Below are positions 1 through 8,953 of a stretch of DNA of 19,815 nucleotides, piece after piece. Source of the DNA: Phoronis ovalis (lineage: Eukaryota; Phoronida; Phoronidae); the NCBI GenBank assembly GCA_028565635.1, contig JAOXYB010012345.1:1-19815 (forward strand), given 5' to 3'. Each line of letters starts with the position of its first letter. Position 1 is the first letter of the stretch. Under the pieces are notes generated by a model. The model searched no databases, was not told the DNA's origin, and saw only the letters and a program-made list of their open reading frames with translations. Both the position numbers and the translations under genes were made by a program.

Positions 1-149
1 TATAATTATGCGTGCAGATGTTTATTTATATACGCATATTTATATGTTGTATTTATAAACGTAAGGTATCTGGCAACACCTATGCTCAAATAAAGGAGCG
101 AATCTATATTATGTTGAAAACACGTAACCTATGCATTAATTATTTTCAG

Positions 150-299
150 ACAACCGGCACAAGTGTTCGAGCGTTCAGCCCACGCTTCATTAGATTATAA
201 CAGATCCGATAAAAACGACGACTTTGGCCAGAAAGAAAAAATTCAAGTTGATTCTCCATTTGATCATTCTAGACATTCCCATATAAACCATCAAGACAA
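150..299 (+). CDS. Gene 1, internal exon (first one visible), unrecognised disordered protein
   Basis: The exon lies between an acceptor (TATTTTCAG, 141-149) and a donor (GTACGT from 300). Only one of the three frames stays open: it starts with the second base (CAA, 151) and ends with two bases left over, so about 49 full codons are encoded. The frame then joins exactly to the exon at 1558. The peptide is hydrophilic, rich in Asp, Lys, His and Ser, with no membrane segment or cysteine; it opens QPAQVFERSAHASLDYNRSD. The overlapping frame that has an ATG at 12 stops at 198-200 and does not continue the gene. The preceding exon, which must end with two bases of a codon, lies before the window. 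I do not recognise a family. Exon structure is inferred from splice signals and frame continuity, not from transcripts. Confidence 0.72.
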
Positions 300-1557
300 G
301 TACGTACACGTTTAGGGGCATTTTCACATGAATGACTGCCAGGATATTCCACAAAGTGCGAACAGTAGGGAGTGGGACTGTATTGTTCTAATACTTGATT
401 GATCTATGGGGTGGCTGAATGCCAGAATTACACATTAAGTGAAAATCCCTAATTCAGTTGGTGGGTGAAAGTTTAGCTGTGCAAGTATATAACGCGTTAT
501 TCAGTATATATCTCATAAGGCATAAGTCATTTTAGTATGATAACCAAGGCAAAAGCTTGTGTGTAATGATTGGCAGTGTTTATTAAAACACAATGCTTTT
601 CTCGTAAACGTTTTAACTACAGTAAACCCCCACTACTGTATCACTGTAATTTGTCACTTATTTTTCGGGTTTGGAAATTCTGTATATTACACCTACATAA
701 CTTTTTATCAAAATGACTTTCATTTAACCTTTACAGTAAAGTGGTTTATGGTGCGTTTTTTTTATTAATTATTTGAAAAGTGTCGATGAATTTTTTTCCT
801 TAACCTAATCTTATTGATTCCAAAATGGCTATCTTTATCCGTGGGCAATAAGAACACCAGTTTGGATGGAGGTATCAAAATCTAATCCTTGAAAATATCA
901 TTCTAAAATTTCCTAAATCCCTAAAACTGTGTCAGGATTAATGCAAGATATCTCATGGACGATAAATAATTAATTAATTGGATGAAATCCCACTAACACT
1001 TTTAGCACTTGCGATATTGTAAACGCGCATGTCAGCAAATAATATAGATCTTAGTGCTAATATGCACGTCAGTTAATTAACCCTAATGCTAAATAGATAT
1101 TATTCGTGTTACTTAGTTTATATATTTTCTGTTTTACTAAAAAAAGTATTTATCTTGTGTTCAAAACAAAGCAACGGAATTTTGTTAGGGAATCATGTAA
1201 TCATATAACGTTTACATCTTACTATGTGTAGCCACTACTAGTTGTCTTACGGGGGAAGATGAGAGAATAATATTCCTATGATTTACCTTAACATTTGACT
1301 CATTTCGTTTCCTGATTTTCAAGTGAACTCTTTCACACACCAAGAACGAGAACGAAATTTTAAATGAGTGTCATATGTTAATAATCAAAAACATTACCAC
1401 ACAGCCGCTTGCTGTCCCTGGGCATTTATCAGATAGAGTTGGCGTTTATTAATTTGCAATTTAGATTTAGATGGAAATGTCATTTAAACTGAAAAGTAGG
1501 TGTTTAGTGAAAAAATACCGCAAATTCAATTTCTTAATAAAAATTATCTTTCTACAG
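300..1557 (+). other. Intron of gene 1
   Basis: AT-rich intron of about 1.26 kb between a GTACGT donor and a TTTCTACAG acceptor. The frame at 559-768 is low-complexity and has no splice partners. Near 825 there is a short 'ccaaaatggct' stretch of the kind seen in old interspersed repeats. Nothing else in it can be called. Confidence 0.65.
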
Positions 1558-1646
1558 CGATTACGAAACACAACTCTTAGTGGATTGTGAAGAAGGTGGT
1601 GACTACGAGTTTCACGACACAAAGAGAGGCTCTAGATGTCGAACTG
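1558..1646 (+). CDS. Gene 1, internal exon, acidic segment
   Basis: An 89-nt exon between TTTCTACAG (ending 1557) and GTGAGT (from 1647), both good consensus sites. Its first base completes the split codon of the previous exon (AA+C, Asn). It then encodes 29 residues and leaves one base (G). The peptide is acidic, with the run LLVDCEEGGDYEFHDTKRGS and two cysteines. The phases (2 in, 1 out) match both neighbouring exons, which is the main reason for calling so small an exon. No domain is recognised. Confidence 0.72.
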
Positions 1647-2030
1647 GTGAGTGAAACAAGCTAAGTTATTAGTTGCTATACTTGAATAATACATTACTGA
1701 TAAATTCACTACACGCAGTGTATGCATATCCTCTCGGGACATTTGCAGCATGTAATTATTATCATGTTTATTGAAGATGAATCCTAAGCATAACAAAGTG
1801 AGATAAACGCATTATAAATGATTTTTAAGACAAGTTACGCATGTTTGTATGAGCACACCTCACACAGGCGTTCCGGGCGAGACGACCATCCTGCCCCTCG
1901 TGCTAATAACCGATAACGCAACTTCCAGGTCGCACCTCAACTTGGCTAACAATAGAATAGGCTGAGTGTATATTATTTACCCGAACGGTGATAATTAAAA
2001 AATTAAGGCCCGTAAAATTTCACATATTTA

Positions 2031-2189
2031 TTTACCACAGGGTACTTAATTTACAAGTGAATTTTACACAAGGTATCTATTTCCTGAGAGTTATTTACAA
2101 CAGGTATACTTTTTATGTTTTTCTATTTATAACAGGATGTATTTTTGGTCAGGGTTTTTTACCTGGGCTACACACCCCTAGCAATATTT
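2031..2189 (+). repeat. Degenerate tandem repeat, ~32-bp period, 4-5 units
   Basis: Units begin at about 2031, 2063, 2094, 2126 and 2158, spaced 31-32 bp. Each opens with a form of TTTACAACAGGTAT (TTTACCACAGGGTAC, TTTACACAAGGTATC, TTTACAACAGGTATA, TTTATAACAGGATGT), followed by a T-rich tail. The fifth unit (TTTACCTGGGCTACA) is the weakest. A CTCCCCGGG word follows at about 2199-2207. The open frame at 1988-2242 is a by-product of this array. Confidence 0.6.
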
Positions 2190-2878
2190 TTGTCAAGTAC
2201 CTCCCCGGGCTTGTAGGACCTTGTGAGTCTTTTAGTATGTAATTATGCATTTTACTTTTTTTACATTGTTTTAAAATATATATAGATACGAGACATACAA
2301 CTGTTCCACTGATTTATTTTATTTATTAGCTTTATTTATGTGTGTACGCGTTCATAAATGAAAACATGATCAATCACAAATGTTAAAAAGATACATCAAA
2401 CATATTTATGCAGACGTCCCTGAACTGAAGACATTGATTGCAGAGTAAAAACATACCAACAACTTATCTCATAATTAAGGCAATAAATATAATACATATA
2501 TTACCGAATATTCGTCTAAAAACATCTTATAAATGTCATAAATGAGACATCAGGATTTGTAAGCATATTGTGAGTTTATGAATTGATATATTCACTAAGT
2601 TTGGTGATTGGTGAATATTAATACTTACTGGTGAACGTGAATGAGCTTTATAATTTCCTTTTTTTAAATGGTGAATGGTGACTTGTGTGAGGTATACACT
2701 CCCTTCTAGCCTGTTTCCCTCAATTTCGAGTATTTTTCCTTGTATCGACTGACAAGAACACTGAGAGGTTTAGTTATTATTAGATCTTCAGTTTCTATCG
2801 ACATAATCCTAGTCCGGGAATTCCAATTACTAGGCGTATAAACATGTATGAGTATAATTACTTCGCGAATGAATGAAG

Positions 2879-3265
2879 CCCGGGGGCCACTCAGATATAA
2901 AATGAAAAGGGTACCTTTTTAGGGACAATGCGTTCTTACAGTATGAAAATTTGCAGTTTTGAGCGAAAATGTTACTTTTTTGGCCTTGGACTTGCTTAGG
3001 GTCAATTTTTTGTGATGAAAATGTTGTTTAGAGGGATGTATACCCGGGAATAGGGAAATCTAGTGGCGGTTTTAGGTGTGGTTCAGGGTGGAAAAATATT
3101 CTCCATTGTTTAGTCTTGAAAAATCTAGTTTTGGTTTGGATAACATTACTGAGTGTGGTCTTGTTTAGATGTGCATTTTGGTGAAACCTAGACCACCTTT
3201 TTCAGTCTTTTTGCTGATCATTCACGAGCATTGATACACAATTTATACCTGAGTGGTCCCCCGAG
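2879..3265. mobile_element. Non-autonomous DNA transposon (MITE), CCCGGGGG family, hAT-like, copy 1
   Basis: A 387-bp element. The left end reads CCCGGGGGCCACTCAGATAT (from 2879). The reverse complement of the right end reads CTCGGGGGACCACTCAGGTA. These are imperfect terminal inverted repeats of about 26 bp, with three mismatches and one indel. It is flanked by a perfect 8-bp direct duplication, GAATGAAG, at 2871-2878 and 3266-3273. An 8-bp duplication is typical of hAT-superfamily transposition. There is no coding capacity, so it must have been moved by an enzyme encoded elsewhere. The superfamily assignment rests on duplication length and is inference. Confidence 0.85.
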
Positions 3266-4161
3266 GAATGAAGCTATATTTCATACAGGTATGTCTACCT
3301 TGTGTGGAAGATATTTTTGTTGATACCATCTAGTATTATAAAATACACTGCGACCTTTGCATGAACGCTTGCACACGCGAGCAGGATGTTAACCATAGTT
3401 CTATAAATCACTTGCATTCTGATCTGTTTACATGTAAGACATCCAACTAACATTAACAATACTTATATTATTTGAATTATTAAACACCCGAATTAAACAA
3501 GGTGTAGCAAGGTGCGTGCGGTTCTTTGAATTCTGCAAGGAATTAAAGGGAGCGGTGAATTTCCAATGTAAAGTATTTGTTCAAGGCTTGTATTAGCTAT
3601 TTCAATCAATAAAAAGATTTATCTAATATAGGACATTTGAGCATAGCATTCAGGAATGTTATACATTGATCTGCCTGCCTTAGAATTAGGATATTCCTTG
3701 TATTGATGCGTAAAACTTTATAATCGACACTAATGAACTATGAAAGATCGAATAGTAGCAAGTACTAAATTTCTATATTATTCCGTAACGGGAAATCTTA
3801 AATACATGGTATTCCAGATTTAGGCACCTGGATGAGACGTATGATGAATTCATTTCTATATATATAAATACCATTTGTACTAAAAGGTTATTTTATAACG
3901 TGTTGTTGATTAACATCACGCATTCAGATGGTTCCTAAGGCGGATAACGAACCATTTAGACAGAAATATGAGTCGTTGCGACTAAGCATAATAGTTTGAG
4001 GAATTAAGCGATGCCGCAACCAATATAATCTAACGTTGCATCACTGTACTCATTGTAAAGTAGCAATGTGTCTTTTGATGACATTTATTATGTACTTTTT
4101 GATGCCTTGCTTTTAATGTAAGAAGTGGTGGATGTAATATTTTCTATTCACATTTTTCTAG

Positions 4162-4303
4162 ATACTGTGGATACACAATACGGAAGAGATAGTGTTTCTA
4201 CGGAACATTCGCACCAAAGTGGCACTCCACCTAGTGGCAGGCGAGTATCATTTCAATTGAGTGGGCCTCCTCCATCGGCATTTCTTAAAGCACGTGGAAG
4301 AAG
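4162..4303 (+). CDS. Gene 1, internal exon with RVSF motif
   Basis: A 142-nt exon between CATTTTTCTAG (ending 4161) and the donor GTTTGT (from 4304). Its first two bases complete the split codon G+AT (Asp), then 46 codons follow, leaving AG, which the next exon completes to AGA (Arg). The peptide is Ser/Thr- and Pro-rich. It contains GRRVSFQL (RVSF encoded at 4242-4253). R-V-S-F matches the protein phosphatase 1 docking pattern, and R-R-x-S matches a basophilic (PKA-type) phosphorylation site. Both motifs are short and can occur by chance. Reading past the donor gives only FV and a stop, which supports splicing here. Confidence 0.8.
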
Positions 4304-4769
4304 GTTTGTATAAACCGTTTCACTGTAATGTTGTACAATAAAAGTGTACCGTAACCGAACAGTGTTGTTGAATGTGCCTAATAGCATAATCCTTCCCCCA
4401 CCGTTGTCGTTTATAATAATGTCGAAAGTTGTCATCATAGTTTTTACACCGGTTTTTGTATGGTGTACATTTCCACAAGTATACAGATACTGGCTTGATA
4501 TTATAAATATTGACGTACTGTATATGTAATCACTTTCTATGTGGCTTCTATATAAAATGTCACATGCAGATCATTACGTACAGGAGTTAATCATATTCTA
4601 GTATATTTGTTAAATTTAAAAAAAACAACCCTTAATAGCTCTCTTTAATTATGGCTTTAGATATAAAAGTTAGAATACATATACTTGTTGCATTAGTTTT
4701 TTTCTTCAAACAATGTTGTCTGAAGCTTTTCATAGAAAGTACTAGTCAGATTTAAATGTTCATATGGAC

Positions 4770-4995
4770 ATGAAAGTGACAATGTTTGACTAGGAAGGCA
4801 TGCGGCCATCTATAATCCAAAATGGCGGCCAGTGTCAAAAACATAGTATAGAATAGTATTCTTTGATAACGCGGAAAGCACTGGACCGACTCCAACGAAA
4901 CTTGGACTAGCTGTTTTGATAAATATTTAGTGGAAAATTTGTGTCCATGTTGAATCAAAAATGACTGCCTTATCAGAAACCTTATGTTGGACACT
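4770..4995. repeat. Probable old interspersed repeat fragment
   Basis: The stretch contains two related words, TCCAAAATGGCGGCCAG (about 4818) and ATCAAAAATGACTGCC (about 4956). Between them lies 'ggaccgactccaacgaaacttgg', phrasing I associate with ancient non-coding repeats in marine invertebrates. No ends or target duplication are visible, so family and limits are uncertain. Confidence 0.35.
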
Positions 4996-5567
4996 ATATA
5001 TACTGTATCTAGTCATTTCCAAAAGGAACAAATCAAAAAGTATTATTGTTTGCACTGACATTCGAATTTTCAATTAACAAACAGTTCTGCCTCATCATGA
5101 AAACAAGTCAGTATTCAATAATGTGAATTGGTAAAAATAAAAAAAATCCTACATGTAATGTCATTCATCCACAATTTCTCACAAAAATGTTGATAAACTG
5201 AATGGCCTATTGTTACAAATTAAACCACTTTTCTCATTCGCATTAATTGGTTTCCACAGAGCGTTATGGGGGTGTAGTAACAAACAAGTAAAATGCTGTT
5301 AAACAACGCAGAAATTACTGCTATATTAAATTGGCCTTAAATTCTAATTTTAAATCTTAATTAAGTAGAAACGTTAATAGATGAATTAATAATGAGGCGT
5401 TTTACTCTTCTTCGATTTGTGTACGGATTTTTAAACAGGAAATCTTATTACCAAAGCTGTTTTGAGCAGCTGAAAAATTCCCGGCCATTATCTATCCATT
5501 ATGAAAACCGATATAATGGTACATACACAGTAACTTACAAGTGACATGTCGCAGTGCATCTTCTTCA

Positions 5568-5904
5568 CCCGGGGGGGGGCAGTCAGTATGAAAGTGGGTA
5601 CCCATGTTCCAACAAAATTTCACGTGAAAGGGTATATTTTTCGAACCGCTGGCGCGTAACGCGTGTTACGCGCTTAGGGTCTGTTTTTTTGGCTAAAATC
5701 ACGAAAAGGGGTGTTTTTTTTGAGATGTGACACTTCGATCATTAGGAGTGGTTTTTCCCAAAAGTCACTTCCTTAAGCGTGTATTTAAAAAAAAAATAAT
5801 TTCTTTAGGGGTGTATTTTTTGCAGAATTTCAGTTCGTTAGGGGCTTTTTTGAAAAGCCATGTTGGAACATGGGTACCCACTTTCATATCGACTGCCCCC
5901 CGGG
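5568..5904. mobile_element. Non-autonomous DNA transposon (MITE), CCCGGGGG family, hAT-like, copy 2
   Basis: A 337-bp element with terminal inverted repeats of about 45 bp (5568-5614 and 5861-5904). The ends read CCC, then 9 G on the left or 6 G on the right strand, then CAGTC, and both arms contain ATGAAAGTGGGTACCCATG. The arms differ by the G-run length and a two-base swap. A perfect 8-bp duplication, CTTCTTCA, flanks it at 5560-5567 and 5905-5912. The interior has a 9-bp-arm palindrome (5652-5673) and T-rich units spaced about 32 bp. The frame at 5727-5915 is not a gene. The well-preserved arms suggest a more recent insertion than copy 1. Confidence 0.9.
5652..5673. repeat. Perfect hairpin inside MITE copy 2
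   Basis: GCGCGTAAC and GTTACGCGC form perfect 9-bp arms around the 4-base loop GCGT. It is GC-rich inside an AT-rich element and lies left of the element's centre. Confidence 0.85.
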
Positions 5905-6285
5905 CTTCTTCATAAGGCATTTAAAACAATTGTACAACTATACAGAGTGAAGCAGTTTATATAACACCTTCTGTCGGACATTTTATTATGATTATAATCT
6001 TATGTCTTGTCTTGCACGCAGTTGGTTATACCCACGGTGACTTTGTCGTTTTGTGGATTTTATATGCGAGTAATTATTTTAAAGTTGCTACAATGCCGTA
6101 TACAGTAATTTAATATGAGACGTCGTAAATATAGTAGCCATGTTTACTGCATGGATTGCATGTCCTGTTTTACAACTATAAAAAATTAGAATAGTAGTAG
6201 CTCCGAAGCAAACGAACTAGAGAGTCTTTAATTTTTCAGTAAATGTTGTAAGCAATTACAATAAAAACATTTAACCTATTTTTAG

Positions 6286-8284
6286 ATTCACCGATGGCGA
6301 CTTTCATCATCTTAAGATGACCCGAATTGATCGGTCAACGATAAAAGCTGGTAATTTCATACGTCAAAGTACTATGCCAGCATCATATAACATAAATGTA
6401 ACTGAAAACCCTTTACACGTTATTCAAGACACAGATATCGGTGTCAAAGGCAAGATCAACTTTTCTGTTGCTAATTGTAAGGAGCGTACACAGCTATCCG
6501 ATAATGAAAGCGAAAGTTCAACGAGACTTAATCGAAATCACAAAACACAAGTGAGCGTAGAAATACATCAGAATCCAAATTTAGAACAAAAAGACTCCAA
6601 TAACAGAGTTAGCCCTAGGCATGGAACAAATCCGTTAAAGGCGTTAGATTTTTATACTAGCTACAAGCATAAGAAACAGTCGCAAAGTTTGGAAGCTGTT
6701 TCACCGTACGGACGCTGGAAATCAGATAGGAAAGTAAGAAGTTGTGAAGGAGTTTTGGTAGACGATAGCAGTTCTACTTATGATTCTTTAGGCAGTAGTA
6801 AAACTTATATTTATAGATCCGATTATGATCATGGTGACATTTCACCAGATTTGATCGAAAACGTTGAATATATCGATATAGAAAAAAGACAAGAGCTGGA
6901 AGTAGACAAAACCGTTAATGATTTAGAAATGGATTCTCTCCATATGTCAGGAAGCGAAACAGACACTATAAATGGTGCCCACAAATACAGGGAAATTTGG
7001 AGTTTGCGAGCAACTCTGGAAGAAGAAGATGATGGAGAATTTAGCGATGCCATACGAATGGAAGATATGACGTCACCTGATGAACAATCATCTGGAGAAA
7101 AAGAACCACCAGGATCGAATTATACGTCGTTTGAATCGAATACAGATCCGACTCAATACGAGACTGAATCTAAAAATGATGAAGTAAAACGTTCAGGGGG
7201 AGCAGGAGTTTCATCACAGTACTTGCATCCTAATTATGAAGTAAGACGTCAAAATTATAAAAGTATTTTGACAAAACGATTACAAAACAAAGTTGAAGCA
7301 ACAAGTAGTACTGATAAAAGTTTCGATAGTTTTGAAACTCAGGACACAGACGGATATTTATCGGAATCTAGTCGTCCGGAAATGACGACAACCTCATTTG
7401 AATCTAGCACAACTACAGAAAATACAGATAGTACAGGTGATAGCCAAACACATAAACTGCAACAAATGAAACATGATAGTGGCTATAAATCTCTAGAAAC
7501 GCAAAAGCCTCCAAAATTAGCTAAAAAGCAAATCAGTTTTGCTGATCAAGACACTAGTATAGAAGTTGAAGAAGTGCCAATGGAACATGACTCCCCAGAA
7601 CGAGACCGGAAGTATAAAAACAATATCGGTTATCAGTTTGACAGGAGAAGCGCTAAAACTGCTTCAAAGAAAAGAAGGGAATTCCATCGCGAAAGGCAAA
7701 TGATTCACGTATATGAAAGTATTAATGAACCTGATACCGATTCTAAATCGGATCAGCCATCCGGAGATAGTTTTGACGAACCTAATGAGCATGTGCCAAG
7801 TAAAGTTACCGTATTTTCAAGATTTTTTAAATCTCATAGCAATGGCCGTGATAAAATGTTATATACGAGAGATTATAGCATCGATGAAAAAACTGACGCT
7901 CTGTTTAAAGAATTCTTAAGGCATGACCCAGAACTAGATGGAAAATTAGGCGTCTTAGCAAAACGATCACCACCTAGACCGCACCACAGGCATCGTTTCC
8001 ACAGGAAACAGACTGATCCTGGTACAATAGATTATTCACGCAGAAATAAATTATCACCTACCTTGAGAACAACAAGTTTAGGCAGTGACAGTAGTGTAGC
8101 GTCATCTAGAAGAATATCGCCACAAGATAGCATAGAAGAAGAGTATTTACAATTAGAAAGTGAAAATATATTACAGGGTGTTAATTTGAAGTCTACTGAT
8201 CCAATTTCTTCCCACGCACCACCGACAATTATTCATGAGATTCCCATTATCAAGCTTCCTGAAGACGATAGCAATGAATCGTAA
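6286..8284 (+). CDS. Gene 1, terminal exon: large unrecognised, probably disordered protein
   Basis: After the acceptor CTATTTTTAG, the first base completes AG+A (Arg) and the frame runs 665 further codons to TAA (8282-8284). The Met at 6317 is therefore internal: ten in-frame residues precede it (FTDGDFHHLK). The sequence is hydrophilic and rich in Ser, Thr, Asp, Glu and Lys, with no membrane span or enzyme fold, so most is likely disordered. Visible motifs, numbered from the 6317 Met, are DSGYKS (387-392, the beta-TrCP degron pattern DSGxxS), KKQISF (403-408, PP1-docking-like) and a His/Arg-rich stretch near nt 7975-8010. Block 496-541 (nt 7802-7939), containing KVTVFSRFFKS and DALFKEFLRHDPELD, mixes aromatic and charged residues and is the likeliest conserved part. 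The acidic tail ends DDSNES. A scaffold protein or the cytoplasmic tail of a membrane protein would both fit. Function unknown. Confidence 0.9.
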
Positions 8285-8650
8285 TTTTAGGAACTTTAAA
8301 GTTTCTTTTCTGGCTCGTATTCGAGTCTCTTTGTATATCATATTCAGTTTTTTAAGCCTATTCTTCAGATTAGAGGAAGCGTATATGCGCCCTTAGCATC
8401 TTTTTGAATTCTGCTGTTCAGGACAAAATTTAACGGTTACTCTTGATTGTCTCCTTATGGAAATTAAGTGTGAAATTTTCGGAAGTGACTCCCCGAGATG
8501 CGAGACCTAACTATGTACATGTACATATAGGAAACATATTTGTATCATCAGAATTGACAAAGGTGATAAACGAGAACGAGCGGTTACTTTAATACGGACA
8601 CCTGAACGTTTTTCAATACCGTGTGTTGTGATTTCGAGTGATTGTCATCC

Positions 8651-8656
8651 TTTATT
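8651..8656 (-). terminator. Candidate poly(A) signal AATAAA for the minus-strand gene
   Basis: TTTATT on the plus strand reads AATAAA on the minus strand, about 300 nt after the minus-strand stop codon. It lies within the presumed 3' UTR of gene 1. The T/A-rich context makes chance occurrence fairly likely. Confidence 0.3.
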
Positions 8657-8761
8657 ATATTATACATTATCATAAAACATCATTTTTTTATAAATGTCAG
8701 ACAGCAGTGAGGATGCGGAATTGCGCATTCGGTATGTACAACCAAATGTGACTGTGTAAAC

Positions 8762-8767
8762 ATTAAA
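8762..8767 (+). terminator. Candidate poly(A) signal ATTAAA for gene 1
   Basis: ATTAAA is the commonest variant hexamer. It sits 478 bp after the stop and is followed within 60 bp by the GT-rich stretch GTGACACATCTGGTGTAAAG. The canonical AATAAA at 8894-8899 is the alternative. Confidence 0.35.
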
Positions 8768-8893
8768 ATGTACTAAATTATTGTACGCGGTTGTGACACA
8801 TCTGGTGTAAAGTTCTGTGGAAATAGTTTCTCATTCCTTCTCAAAATCTATCAATATAATATATAGAACACTTACACGTATGCTAATGCACAA

Positions 8894-8899
8894 AATAAA
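8894..8899 (+). terminator. Candidate poly(A) signal AATAAA for gene 1
   Basis: A canonical hexamer 610 bp after the gene 1 stop. Use of this site would bring the transcript to within about 50 bp of the minus-strand stop codon. Confidence 0.35.
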
Positions 8900-8953
8900 T
8901 CACTTAAATGACTGATTATGCTATCTGGTTCTTACTGGGTGTTTAATTGTCAA

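Larger units (their letters stand above)
1647..4161 (+). other. Intron of gene 1 with a tandem array and a MITE
   Basis: A 2.5-kb intron between GTGAGT and CATTTTTCTAG. It holds a decayed tandem array of ~32-bp units (2031-2189) and a complete CCCGGGGG-type element with target duplication (2871-3273), both listed separately. The rest is AT-rich. A patch at about 2600-2690 repeats 'ggtgaa' and 'ggtga' words without a clear period. No further coding exon is seen. Confidence 0.65.
4304..6285 (+). other. Intron of gene 1 with a MITE and an old repeat
   Basis: A 2.0-kb intron between GTTTGT and CTATTTTTAG. It contains the second CCCGGGGG element (5568-5904). It also has a likely old interspersed repeat at about 4770-4995, in which the words 'ccaaaatggcggcc' and 'aatcaaaaatgactgcc' recur in the same orientation. 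Open frames here (4344-4529; minus 4752-4994) have no supporting splice sites or coding character. Confidence 0.6.
8285..8953. other. 3' UTR region shared by two convergent genes
   Basis: This lies between the stop of gene 1 (+) and the stop of the minus-strand exon. Candidate poly(A) signals for gene 1 are ATTAAA (8762-8767, followed by GT-rich sequence to about 8820) and AATAAA (8894-8899). For the minus gene, AATAAA lies at 8656-8651. If used, these would make the two transcripts overlap by 100-250 bp. A 16-bp palindrome, TATGTACATGTACATA, lies at 8512-8527. Confidence 0.5.

Noticed and set aside
12-200. Open frame with ATG at 12
   Set aside because: It crosses the acceptor at 149 and stops at 198-200. 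A different frame of the exon stays open and joins to later exons.
1988-2242. 84-residue open frame
   Set aside because: It is low-complexity and generated by the 32-bp T-rich tandem array. There is no splice or family support.
4752-4994. 80-residue minus-strand frame
   Set aside because: It overlaps an apparent old interspersed repeat; composition is not protein-like and no acceptor or donor is evident.
5727-5915. 62-residue frame
   Set aside because: It lies inside the MITE at 5568-5904 and follows its internal repeats.
6317-6319. ATG at 6317 as the true start of a single-exon gene
   Set aside because: The frame is open upstream to a good acceptor at 6285, and the split codon fits the preceding exon exactly. 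The Met is therefore internal to a spliced gene.
6829-7053. Minus-strand frame opposite the large exon
   Set aside because: Serine-rich shadow of the acidic/serine-rich coding strand of gene 1.
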